From contig WPIO01000048.1 in assembly GCA_009760855.2 (NCBI GenBank), forward strand, positions 2,205,001 through 2,269,000: a DNA stretch of 64,000 nt, given 5' to 3'. The first letter of the stretch is position 1, and every line of letters starts with the position of its first letter. A model generated the notes under the pieces. It was not told where the DNA came from. It searched no databases and saw nothing but the letters and a program-made list of their open reading frames with translations. The position numbers and the translations under genes were made by a program. Shown here one piece after another: positions 11,633-22,798 of the stretch. This DNA comes from Cristatella mucedo (lineage: Eukaryota; Bryozoa; Phylactolaemata; Cristatellidae).

Positions 11633-12640
11633 AAGATAGCGGCGCCCGAGCGCGTATAGTCCGAGAGCCGCAAAGAACTGCCGTGCAAAGTGACGAAGAG
11701 CCAGTGGTGGATGACTTACAATGAATGTAAAACTATTTTTATTACAATGCAGGTAGCCATGAATGACGCAAGGATCTCCGAAGTGAGGTCGTAGAGAAAT
11801 TTTAAGAGTCAAGGCTCCTGGTAGCTTACGGTCTACGCGAGAGTCACCCACCAGGGAGGAGAAAAAGCAAGCCAGAGAAACAATCGCTAAGATAAGACAA
11901 CGCATAAATAATGCTGGTTCAGCGGACAGGATGAATGGGCTTACGGAGTCCATTGGGACATGGCTAGATTTTTCTCTACGAGGAAATTCTTAGTTAGCAT
12001 AATTCGTTGAAATTATTGGCTCACGGCCTTGTTGTCGGAGGCTAGTCGTAGCCGTACTCCGATTCTAACAGAAAAAGGAAGCAGACAGCGTAGTCACTTC
12101 ACTGATCTACCAAGAAACGGAGAGAAAGTGCCAGCAATTTTCAGCTCGAGCCGCATAAGACTGGTTGCGAGCGTGTGATTGTATGAAGCGAGAAACCGAG
12201 CGGATGAATGAAAAATTCGAACCAAGATGGCCTTCGAAAATTCAATGTAAGAATATGAGCAGGCGCGAACAGCTTAGGCGTAGGGCAGACAGTATCAGAG
12301 GTAGCCCGAACGAGATGAGTCCTTAAGAACGAGCACATTAATGAGCTATTCGGGTGTTCGGAGCAAAAAATTATAAGGTGATCGCTCGTCTACTCACTTG
12401 TGTCCATTTTGAGTATCTCAGAGAGGTATTTTCTAATAGTTACCTATAGCATTAGCTCATCGCAAGATTATTTGAGTACATTAGTAATAACGGCAGTCGA
12501 GCACATTTAGTCTACTTCCCCATCCCAGGCTATTTGATTCGAGTTTTCAACGCGAATGACATTTCTAAGCCAAGATGGCTCTCGAGAGTGCTCTAGATTC
12601 TATCAATCTGGGCAATTAAGGTCAGAAGTTAAGATTCAGC
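11633..12640. other. Unassigned DNA
   Basis: No gene, RNA or known repeat was recognised. The minus-strand open frames at 11564-11953 and 12141-12338 show no domain or splice support. Confidence 0.4.
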
Positions 12641-12654
12641 GGCCTACATATATC

Positions 12655-12810
12655 GCAAAGGCCGAGATAACCCAGGAGGTAAGGTGTTCGCTCTTCGTGA
12701 CTGAGGTCGTGGGTTCGAATCCTATAGTGGCCAATTCTTTATTACCAACTGCAAGCGGTGGTGATAGTCTTTAAGGCTCTTCTGCGGCTATACTACTAGT
12801 ATTTATTATG
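12655..12810 (+). mobile_element. tRNA-derived SINE, family 1
   Basis: The tRNA-like head has GTCGTGGGTTCGAATCC, a near-perfect B box, preceded by an A-box-like stretch (AGATAACCCAGGAGG). The body with AACTGCAAGCGGTGGTGATAG and the AAGGCTCTTCTGCGGCTATAC end matches the copies at 16.1 and 32.2 kb. RNA polymerase III promoter function is inferred from the boxes only. Confidence 0.8.
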
Positions 12811-13224
12811 GACTACCTGGAATTATTTAGTCAGTCTGTTCTCAAGCAATCCTAGATCTGCTGCAGAACGGCACAGTCTATGCAGCTAGCACATCTGGAT
12901 CGCGATATAAGCAGAAAAGCTTGCGATAGCTCGATCGCTCTGACTACAAAGAACAGAGAAAATACTTGCATACACATGGCAGAGGTGTACTTCAAGTATA
13001 CGCACAGTGTAGCAAGTTTTCGTGCGATGGGCTGACGTTGTTAGTAAGTCGAGCAACTTTCTATAAGTGTGTCTGTTGAAGGCACGCTTGAGTCTAATGG
13101 TGGCAGCTTGCGTCCCCTTTGAACAGAAGACTTCCAATATAATTCGGAAAGATGCTAAGAGCTTTTTATCTTTAAATTCGTCTTTTTAGGGCTAGGGGTT
13201 TTTATGGAGTCAACATTGCGGCTG
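12811..13224. other. Unassigned spacer
   Basis: No gene or repeat was recognised up to the TA run that opens the right arm of the inverted duplication. Confidence 0.4.
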
Positions 13225-13226
13225 AA

Positions 13227-13270
<44 letters not shown>

Positions 13271-13855
13271 TTGTATATCAATATATATACACAAATTTAA
13301 TGACGATTATATTATTATTATTATTATTATCTATGCTAACTCTTTGCTTTTCAGATTTATGTTTAGAGACCTTTGCCTTCCTTTATCGCGAGCACTCACC
13401 GTCACTTCTATGCAACGCCAAGTCCTAAATGCCATTTTTTATCAGCCCAGACCACGTCTTCGAGACATTCTAGTAACCTTCAAGCAAGGAGCTTCCCACC
13501 AAACGAGCTCAGACGATAACTTCGAGTAGCACGGCTGGTACGACAAGCTCCGACCTCCGACTTGAGACGGCCGGGACCGGAGTCGCTAACCAATTAAATT
13601 ATATGCGCATTGCATGGCTGACTCAAGTCTGAGCATACATAGTGGCTGCATGCTACTTATTTAAAAAAAAAAGCTAGATTAGCAGCCTCTTTTGTGCGGC
13701 GACACACGAGCCTTTACGGCCTTCACCGTCGCTTGCAGCAGCAATAAAGCATCGCCCGTCGCAAGTTTTGAACCCTACGGCTGAAATTCATTTGATCATG
13801 TGTATATATATATATATATATATATATGTACGGAAGACTTTTATACCTAGGTGGT
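13225..13855 (-). repeat. Right arm of the inverted duplication
   Basis: It is the reverse complement of 3924-4560 with essentially no substitutions visible outside the microsatellites. The tail of a family-1 SINE lies at about 13670-13790 on the minus strand. The arm ends at CCTAGGTGGT; beyond this the flanks of the two arms are unrelated. The right arm lacks the long CA expansion and the second GTACGGAAG inverted repeat found in the left copy, so it may be nearer the original arrangement. Confidence 0.9.
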
Positions 13856-14040
13856 CAGTTCGTTTGTACTTCGCATTGCAGAAATCGGGGCATTTTCTCG
13901 CCAGGTCTGGCGGCCAGTGCTCTCTCGATGATGACGCACATAGCCGAGCGGCGAGAGACCGGGTGGTGGGCGGGGCGACGGGGGGTTGACGAGGGGGCGG
14001 GGCTGCGGTATAATGGGCGTGGGATACGGAACTGCTGGCT

Positions 14041-14106
14041 AATAATAATAATGTACTTGATAAAGCGCCCTCAAAGAACTTAATCTCTTTCTAGGCGCTT
14101 TACAGG
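14041..14106 (-). mobile_element. LINE-A 3' tail fragment
   Basis: In plus-strand view AATAATAATAATG is followed by TACTTGATAAAGCGCCCTC and the CTAGGCGCTTTACAG block. Only the last about 65 bp of the element is present. Confidence 0.75.
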
Positions 14107-14678
14107 CTGAATGAGGGAGACGTTGGTTGCCGGCGCTCTAGCGTGAATCGCGAAAGCTGCGTGAGTGCTGCCCACCTTTTCCGGAAACGGTCACCCCAGA
14201 GGTCAGCCTGTCGCGCCTCCTACATCGATACGCGAGGGCCACGTGACCACAGTCTTAGCTAGCTCTTAACTTTTTTCTTTTACCTGCGCGCCGTCCGGAC
14301 GCCTTCAAATATCTTATTTGTTTTTTACATTTCAACGCAGCTGTTGGCAAGACGCCTACGACCACCAAAAGCCACGTGAAGCCGCACGATTCGTTTGTGG
14401 AAAATAGACGTAGTCGGGCGCCTCATTCGTGGGGGGGTGGGCGTCGTCTTTTTTCGTCACTATGAGGACGCGCGAGGGCTTCTCACGGTCACGCGATGCT
14501 TTGTCAAGGCCAAGGTTGAATGTCTGCTGCAGCCTAATCGATTCGGGTCATGTGCGCATCTTTTGTTTTGTGGAATGCATTTCAGCGTGAACTCAATAGC
14601 TTCGAAGGTATTGCCCGTTAGCAGATTTGTGATGGCTCGCATGACTCAGAGCAATAGTGAATACCGCAGCGGTCAGCA

Positions 14679-14686
14679 TATATAAT
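14679..14686 (+). promoter_or_regulatory. TATA-box-like TATATAAT
   Basis: TATATAAT lies about 115 bases before the candidate start codon at 14794, in a CpG-containing stretch. A start site about 30 bases downstream would give a short leader with no ATG before 14794. Function is inferred from spacing only; such a motif is common by chance in this AT-repeat-rich window. Confidence 0.25.
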
Positions 14687-14793
14687 AGTCTGAATGGCGA
14701 CTTATCGATCTGGCGCGAGCTAACGCGCTCGCTGCTCGGCGGCGCTACAGCAGTTTGTTTACGTGCTCTGGAGGAATCCTCAGCCCGAGGAGC

Positions 14794-14860
14794 ATGGCGG
14801 ACAAAGAGCCCTGCCTTTCGGCCGCACTTCCACCAACTTACGAGTCGGTCGGCAACACGC
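14794..14860 (+). CDS. Candidate first coding exon, product unknown
   Basis: ATG in a good context (GAGCATGG) opens a frame that reads MADKEPCLSAALPPTYESVG, containing a PPTY stretch of the kind bound by WW domains. A possible splice donor, GTGAGA, follows AACACGC at 14861; without splicing the frame stops at 14904 after 36 codons. A TATA-like motif lies upstream. I could not find a downstream exon, and no family is recognised, so this may be a chance frame. Confidence 0.25.
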
Positions 14861-15129
14861 GTGAGAATGCTTTTGGCAGTTTCTACTGTGGCGCAATGTT
14901 TTAAACACCCCAGCGCCCACCTGACTAACGAGGCGACGTAGATGTGCACGCCGCGCCCACGCGCCCACCGCGAGGTTTTATATTTTCGATGACAGTCACG
15001 ATTCTCGTTTCGCACCCTCGCGAGCAATTAAGGGGTTAATTAGTCATTGCCTGGTTTACACGCAAATGCGAGCTCGTTGCTGACGCCATGTGCACGCATT
15101 TTGGTTTGATGTGTGAGCTCTGCATCTAA

Positions 15130-15553
15130 TTAGTTGGCCAGGAAACGTGAACGAATCCTATACGCTTTTCTGGCGTCCACAATGCTCGCGAGTGCGCCAT
15201 GCACGGCTATAAGTTGTTTCCTAAACGTGTAGTCCAGGCGGTTCTTGACTTCTAGGTGCGATGAAAACCGCCAATCGTTGCCACGCGCCATAATAAGCTC
15301 TTCAAAGGTCTGCTGGGGTGGAAGGGGACACGAGTAGTCAAAAATGGGAGCCAGATCGAGGCTGGTAGGCCCGCGCCAGCCATTGCGTTCGGAGCGACTT
15401 TCGCCGTCGACGAGCTTCGCGCTCTTGTCCACGCCGATTTCGCGAATTTCGGAAGGGTTGCTCGACGTTTTGCTTGAAGTCGGCCACCATCGATGGAAGA
15501 AGTAGGAGCGGAGTAGACAGCGAATTGACGAGACAACGAATGTTTTTACAGTT
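15130..15553 (-). CDS. Orphan open frame, possible terminal exon
   Basis: The frame is open on the minus strand from about 15553 to a TAA at 15130. Its last about 80 codons look protein-like, with mixed charged and hydrophobic residues, for example FEELIMARGNDWRFSSHLEV and then a basic C-terminus ending RSRFLAN. I recognise no family. There is no obvious ATG with a long in-frame run, so if real it is more likely the end of a spliced gene than a whole one. Upstream on this strand is the 22-bp minisatellite. Confidence 0.3.
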
Positions 15554-15725
15554 ATTCACCCAGTGCTAGGCGTGGCGTAAGCCTTGAGTTACATTGCCGT
15601 CCATTAGCGGTCCCGAATTTAATGTTGCTCCCGAACAGTACGCACTCATTCCCAGTTGCTGGAGGAGAGGGCGTGAAGGAGCCGACTCTTCGATCGATTT
15701 GGCTAGCAGGAAGATACCCGAGACC

Positions 15726-15945
15726 CACGGATAGGACTGAGCGATGCAACGGATAGGACTGAGTGATGCAACGGATAGGACTGAGCGATGCAACGGATAG
15801 GACTGAGCGATGCAACGGATAGGACTGAGTGATGCAACGGATAGGACTGAGTGATGCAACGGATAGGACTGAGTGATGCAACGGATAGGACTGAGTGATG
15901 CAACTGATAGGACTGAGCGATGCAACGGATAGGACTGAGCGATGC
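15726..15945. repeat. 22-bp minisatellite, about 10 copies
   Basis: The unit is CGGATAGGACTGAGYGATGCAA, differing mainly at one C/T position and once at CGG/CTG. Because 22 leaves remainder 1 on division by 3, all three minus frames are open and cycle through the same 22-residue peptide. The open frames are therefore explained by the repeat and are not evidence of a gene. Confidence 0.95.
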
Positions 15946-16034
15946 AACTGAGCAGCGTGAGCAGCCGAGAGGCAGGGCAGGAGGCTCTTGACACCGACTC
16001 GCACTAGCTGCTCCATAATAAATAAATAAATGAG

Positions 16035-16212
16035 TCCTAGCTGATTAAGCAGCCTCTTCTTTTTGTATAGCGACAGAAGAGCCTTTACGGCTATCGCCAC
16101 CGCTTGCAGTGGCGATAAAGGATCGCCCCACCGCAGGAATCGAACCCACGACCTCGGGACCGAGGCCGTGAAAGCAACCGCCTTACCTAGTGTGCCATCA
16201 CGGCTCACCGAT
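16035..16212 (-). mobile_element. tRNA-derived SINE, family 1, well-preserved copy
   Basis: On the minus strand the head reads TGATGGCACACTAGGTAAGG, a good A box, followed by GTGGGTTCGATTCC, a good B box. Next come the body with a GGCGATCCTTTATCGCC hairpin-like word and CTGCAAGCGGTGGCGATAG, and the end AAAGAAGAGGCTGCTTAATC. An AATAAATAAATA stretch adjoins the 3' end. It is the clearest reference copy in the window. Confidence 0.88.
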
Positions 16213-18880
16213 GTATGCATTCTGCCTACTCACGCTTCGAGAGCTGGCGTCGAGGGTCTGAACGGGGGGGGGGAATATATGCACGTAGGAATCTGCTGAG
16301 TACGACAGCCAGGCTCATCAATCATGGATCGCTTGCAGCCGTGGCGCACCGTCGTAATCTAGCCTGCAGTCAAGTGTCACGAATGAGATGTCGGACTTGA
16401 TCGTACTGCTATGATACATGCTCCAAGTACAACTAGGGTAAAACTTGGTGGCTGCGAGATGCCTCGGTAGCCCAGGACAACATTCAAGCAGTATACGTTT
16501 TGTACGGTGTACTGCATTCAGCAGGCTAATTGACTGCTGCTGCTATTTCGCAGCAGCTGCAGAGACGGGCCGTCGACGGTGGTTGGCTTGTACAGAGCAG
16601 GAAAGTGCAGAGGAGAGAGCAATGCCTGCACCTGAATCTTCCGGTATACCAGTAGCCAAGAGCAGCAAAATCAGCTGCTGCAGCGCTTTGGCGCTAGCAG
16701 GCTCGTTTCAGCTAGCAGCCGAGCTGGCGTTGCTCGAGATCGGAAATCGGCGGCTTAGGTGAGGGAGCTAGGTTTTTCGGTTTCTATTGACCCTGCTTAT
16801 CCTGACATAGACTTATGCAAAGTCAGCGTTCAACCCAACGTCTCGCGCCGTTTTAGGAAGCGAATATGGGACGATGCTAGCAGCTCCGCGTCCTTCCTAC
16901 TCAGGACCGTGCTCCGTTGAGCAGCCAACGAGGTCCTACCAGCAGCCCACCGGCTCTACTGCCGCCATCGTGCATCACCACGTGATGGTCGGCTGCTGTC
17001 CAGCTTGCAGAGTGAGCAGCTCTCCAGCGCGACACTGTCGCTATCATCCGATGGCCCCGAATTCTGACAAGCTTACTCGGGCAGAAGGGTGCTTTCCGAC
17101 GAGGCCGGGTGGCGCCGATTACGACAGCGAAGGAATTTGGTTGATACGCAAAGTCTCGGGTGGAGTGGGCCGACCGCCGGGGCCAGGTGGGAAACGAGCA
17201 GTGGCTCGGCAGTGGAGAGGCTGAAGGGCAGAACGAGGCTTGACTCTCACCAACTAATTGCTGGTCGAAATCGTGTTTTTTTAGCATAGGTCGTGTGCTC
17301 GATTGTATGTTCGCTACAGTGATAGCTGATATGGACCACTCATACACAAACACAGACGAAGCAGTACTCCTTAGTGAGCTGGTTCGCTGGCTGCAGCCTT
17401 TTGACCCTTGACAGCAACATATTGTGAGTTTCACACTTGCTGACTACATAACGAAAATTGCCGTCTGAATTTTAAAAGTTCAGTTTAAGTGCATTTTCCG
17501 AAGGGCATTTTATAACCAGGCGTCCTACTAAAGAGCGGCCCTGTGTCTTTCTGTGTACTTTCGCATGCTCCTTTATGCATTATCCTTGCTTGTTATTAAC
17601 TCTTGGCTATGGCTTTCATGTGCCATTTTTTCCAAAGGTGTTTCCAGAAATTCTTCCTTCTGGGATGTGCTGCCCGGCTTAGGTAGGCCGCAGGCAGATG
17701 TCCTGTGGCTGCATAATGACGGCACAGATGAATGCATAGGTCAGTGGTGATTGGTTTCAACAGCCAGTCGCGCTAGCGTTGCAAGAAGCACAATATTCTA
17801 GCCTGGCAGATGATTGCAGCAAGCCTAAGGCACCGAGGTCGTGTTTGCACGCCTACAAGCCGTTGAGCAACAGCAGTTTGTGGAGACAGCTTAGTGCTGC
17901 TAGTCGTGTTTTGTCATGGTGCCTTAGCAGCATGCCAGGAAAGCATAAAACCCAGCTCAGCTCCCTGTTAAGGAAGCAGATCTCATTCTCATAACGCATT
18001 ACCAGTTGTTTCCGGCAAAGGTGAGCACAGCTTAGCGGTTTGTTAAACGTGTCTCTCAACAACGTGCGAGGGCCCCAGTACTCAAGGAGTCAAGCCTACC
18101 CTCAGATACCGCGAGCAGCCGGCGAATGAACTTGAGTTGTGAGGACAGTAAGGGATCAGCATGCAGTTCAGGCCATCCAGGCGGCGCTCCCATGCCGTCG
18201 GCAGTGTGGGTGCGGTCACCCGCGGTCGGTCAGTCGGTTAACCGCAGGGCAGTAGTGTTTTTCTGCTGCACAGTTCCTCGAGGGCAGCAGCAGCCTCGCA
18301 TGTTTTCGCTTGCAGGTCGGAGTGCTGCAGGACGACGTGCCGTGGCTGGCAGTGTTCTGTTCAGTACTCTTTTTCCCCGTCGGCTTGCTTCTGTGCCTGA
18401 CTATGAGACAGAAACGGTGCAGCAGCTGCGGTGCAATCTTCAACTGACCCGAGCACGGCCGAGCCTGCTCGGATCCTCTCCTGCGCGGCAGCTCCCGCAG
18501 CAGCTCTCGCCTGACGACCTCTTGCCGCATCGCCTTTCGCATGCGATCCAAGAGCATTTTGGGTTGGATGTGTCAATCTTCACGTTTCAAGCAATCAATT
18601 CTATCTTCATAGCGAGTGACCTTTGATTAAACGCACTGTGTACTGCTCGTACTAATGAATGCTGCAGTACAGCATGAATGGGGCCGAGTTATGAAGTCGT
18701 TTGGCCGCCACAAATAAATCTGAGCTTCTTCGAACCAGTCGAGGCTACTCGGACACGCTCTGCAACCGGCCGACCTGCGCCGTCCTAAGCACGGTGGTCG
18801 TGCATCGTGAGCGCTCCTAAGTTCTAGATGGTGCTGCCACCCACGTCCGACGATGACCCAGCGCGAGTAATACGACCACA
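16213..18880. other. Unassigned DNA downstream of LST8, rich in GCTGCT/CAGCAG words
   Basis: This stretch contains many short CAGC/GCTG motifs and open frames of 60-180 codons on both strands, including 18126-18626 on the plus strand. None shows a recognisable domain, and the frames overlap each other. No AATAAA was found on the minus strand just below the LST8 stop, so the LST8 polyadenylation site is not placed. Confidence 0.4.
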
Positions 18881-18996
18881 TCAGGCCTGACTGTCCTTAA
18901 ATGCGAGGCAAGTCACCGCTTTCTGGTGGCCGCTGTATTCACGTCGAATTTCCCCGCTGTCCACATGCCACAGCCTTGCCATGTTATCCGACGACG
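18881..18996 (-). CDS. MLST8: LST8 exon 9 (stop codon)
   Basis: After acceptor TTCTTTGCAG it completes an alanine codon and reads [20 protein letters not shown], then [17 protein letters not shown] and TGA. This is the canonical LST8 C-terminus, which closes the propeller. It lies 3.1 kb beyond exon 8, with a decayed LINE-A fragment in the intron. Confidence 0.95.
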
Positions 18997-21900
18997 CTGC
19001 AAAGAAGGGAAGCCGGGCTATCAGAGCTCGCTGGCGGCGGTGAGCTGCCGGGCTGGAAGCGATCAGCTGTGCATCGCAGAGCGACCTGTTGTGGCTGCTG
19101 CAGCTCCCAGGCTGCTGCCTTCAAATCGGTTTGCAGTCAGCTCCGGAAGAAATGGCATGCAGCCACTACGATGGGGTGCATTCTTACAAACGCCATACGG
19201 CCCTATGGGAGCTCTGCTATGCTGCTCGCATTAGATAGCTACTGCTCTAGACTTATTGTGCATATCCTTGCACTGGCTACCGAAGACGCAGAGAAAGCAA
19301 CAAAGGCCCAATCTGTGCTACAAATAGTGAAGAAGCGAAAAGTCCACTCAATCTTTGGATTCAAGATAAAACTACAAATATTTAAGTTTTTATCGACTTT
19401 CAGCACACTGATATTTTCAGCTGTTTTTGTAGGAGTGCATGCATGCACCAACGGTTGAAAGTGAAAAGGCTAATAATTCTGCAGCTGGCAACCTTAGCTA
19501 ATCGTAGGTGGGGCTCCACTAATCTGGCCAGCTGCCACCGTGCACTTTAACCCAGTAGCTTACATGCAAAAGCGTGGTTCACTGACATTCGAGGTGTAGT
19601 GCGGCCATAAAAAAATCAGGCCACGATAAGGCACCAGAGCACCAGCTGCACGACTCGGCCAGTCAAGGAGCTACAGAATACTTCAAAAAAGGTGCTGACC
19701 AGTTCGACACCGATCGACAAGCAGGCTTTCAATTCCCGAATGCACAATGGGCACGTGCTATTTTTCTCCTCCATCCATTGCAGAGAAGAAAAACTACCGT
19801 TTGGGCAAATAGAGCTCAACTCCAGACACATCCAGCAGACAGCTAAGACCTGAGCACTCACAACCATGCCGTGATTGAGATTTGCTTGTCAATCCAACTT
19901 GCCATCGTTCAGGAATGGAGTGGAATGAAATAAATCAGGTGTATACAGAAAAGAGTGCTGACCATCTGCCCTTCTCCCAGCTTCACGAGAAGCAAGGCAG
20001 AGGCGGGAGGGCAGCTGCATAGTGCAGCATGCTGCTCATACAGTTAGAGTGCAGTGAAGATTAAAGGCCTGAAACAAAGCGAGCCATCAACGGCGCTCAA
20101 CGATCAGATACGGGTAGCCCGGGTGTGGCGACTGCCACTTAAAAACTGCTGGCAACAGCTGCGTAATAAAAGCCACACCGTGCAAAAAAAGCGGCTCGAA
20201 ACAGCAGCGTAAAAACTGCTTGCAACAGTCGGAGCACGCCGGGAGCCAGGCTGGGTCATCCAGGTAGACTTTTCTTGTTAGGGCCTCTGCTGACCCAAGT
20301 TGCTTTCTAAGGACAGTACAGTACTGTAAATCGCGATGACATGTAGCATCTGCTGTTGATCTATGGCTGGGTGTCAACAATCGCTTCGACTGGACTTCAG
20401 CCACAATCATCCACTAGCAAAGAAAGGCACGGCGGCAGCAGCAGCAGCACTACCTGCTGTCTGAGAACGATTATGAGAGGGAACAGCAGTGAGCCCCAAA
20501 GCAAGCCAACCGGAAAGAAGAGCAAAAGACCACCGACCGACGTGGCCAGTGGTGCGGTGAGAGACCAGAGAGGCGGCGCTGGAATACTCGCTGGCCACGA
20601 CGGTCGATAGGGGCAGAACTGGAGGCGAGGAGGGAGCAGAGAGACAGGGAAAGTGTGCCAGCCACTATTTTTTCCCACATACCCTTACTATTCACTCCTC
20701 AACACTTTAGCTATAGTAAACATTTTTTTTTAATTTGGCAATCAAGACGTTCAAGACAGGAAGTCTGGCTGCAGTGTTTTGCACCAACTCCTAAACGCCT
20801 TACTGCAAAGGCCAGACCGACCTGCAAGTAGTAACACAATTTGAGATGGGATGTCACAAATACCCTAAACCCCAAACACGGACTTACTTGAATGTGGTAT
20901 CTCTGTCCCAGTAGGCCCGAACTTTTGCAATTTTACGCAGCCGAAAGTAGGCAGTCTCGACTTCGGAGCTGACGTGGTCGTTTAGTGAAAGGTCATTTTA
21001 GAACACAACACTCAGATATCGTGCAGATGCTCCAGGAGAGATGCTGGCCGAGCACATTTTGAGAAATAGGTTTTCTAATTACTGAGCAAGATTAGATTTG
21101 CCCCTTTCTAGTTACGGGCAAACCCAATCTAAGTAGGCTTTATCTTCAATCAATTTTAGCAGCTTGAGGCTCGACTATTATACATTTTGTCACAGGCATG
21201 GCATGCGCTCACTTCTTGCAGGTCTGTGAATACAAGCAGGCAGACGTATACGCAGCCAGCATATATTTGTCACACCTAAATCATGTGCTCATCCTCGATT
21301 GACCGGTTTTACCGACTCGATTTTTATCGGCTTGATCTTTACCGGCTGACCGACAAGCCGTTTTTCGTTACTCTCGAATGTCAATCGCTATTTACCATTC
21401 CCAATGGCCTAGCAGCACCAGCAGGAGTGGCAAGCCACCGCCCAGCACACGAGTCCTAGGATCAAACAATTGTGGCCAATCTTAACCTCTCTTGCCGGCC
21501 AACTATGACCAACGACAACACTGGCCTTATCATGGCTGGCCTCTACTCCTGCAACACAGGCTTTAAATGTTTTCCCCAGATTTCTGAACAATTGTAGCTT
21601 TTATTAAATAGTGCTAAAATGACCTCTATTGCTGAAAGCTTGAGAAGGCAAAGAGAACTTGATTATGTGCATCCCACATTTGTGGTGAAAAGGGACGAGA
21701 CAAGTGTTGATGCCACCACCACATGGCAGCTGGCTGCTAATTGATGATTTAAGGGCTAAGCCACATGTGCCTGCAAAGCCCTCAAGGCTGACAAAGTCCG
21801 ATTGAGAGTCCCTTACTTTCCGGAATGCATCTGGTCATCGCTCGGGTTAGCAAGTGCAATCACCTCCGGTCGATCAAGTCAGCATGCTTACACCGAATGC

Positions 21901-22762
21901 AGACACAGACGTCCCACTGCCGAATGCTACTGCCAATTCAAAGTAAGAAGGCAGATCTATTGGGCAGTGTGGCATGGGTGGGATTAGAAGCGATATCGCA
22001 CACGCTTCGCCTGAGCTAGAGTGCAGGCCGACTAGATATGACTAAAAGTGGTTGCAGTACAACACAGGCACTGGCCCGTTCTGCTAGCAAATGTTGCTGG
22101 CACATGCGGCCAGTGCAACTGCACATACCCGTGATAAGATATTGAGAGTCGTCACTGAAAGCACAGTCCCACACCCATCGCTGGTTGTTCTCCTTTAGCT
22201 CTGTCATTAATTTGAAGTCCACTGTCCGATATATCCGTGCTGTTGAGTCGGCCGAGGTGGTCGCCAGAAGTCTGGGCAATATACAGCAACCCAGCAATGA
22301 ACAACCCTCAGCAACTAAGTTCCGGACAAGGCAACCCACACATGGTGAAGCAGAAGCAGAAGCAGCAGCAGAAGCAGCTGGCGACTTACGTCGAGTCAGG
22401 GCTGAACTGGCACTTCAAAGCGTACTTCCCGCCGCGAGACGCTTCTAGCTGCGTGCGCGGTTTCAGCTTCGTGAATTCTGCATTGGCATCTTCTTTTGGA
22501 GACCAAACATGGCATCTGCCCTGAAAGCCAGCAGAGAGAGTATGAAGACTGATGGGACAGTGAGTGAGAAAGCATAGATTTACTTTGAGTGACTAATAAC
22601 CACATTTGCATGCTGACCACGTGCATGTCACCCCTAACCATGTTATTCATGTTGTTTGTTTATCAAGCACGATATTACTCACCATTCAATTGCATTTCCC
22701 CTTGCAGCCAATGTAAAGCGCCTAGAAAGAGATTGAGTTCTCTGAGGGCGCTTTATCAAGTG

Positions 22763-22798
<36 letters not shown>

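Noticed and set aside
15726..15945. CRISPR-like array
   Set aside because: The units are directly adjacent with no unique spacers, and the genome is eukaryotic. It is a minisatellite.
15552..16220. 222-codon minus-strand frame
   Set aside because: Its centre is the 22-bp minisatellite and its 5' end runs through a SINE, so the length is repeat-made.
18126..18626. Plus-strand frame of 166 codons
   Set aside because: The composition is driven by CAGC/GCTG words, the opposite strand is also open, and no domain or splice support was found.
18627..18881. Candidate LST8 terminal exon containing AQIYLWRPNDF
   Set aside because: The L-W motif was tempting, but the true terminal exon with [11 protein letters not shown] was found at 18996-18881 with exact phase.
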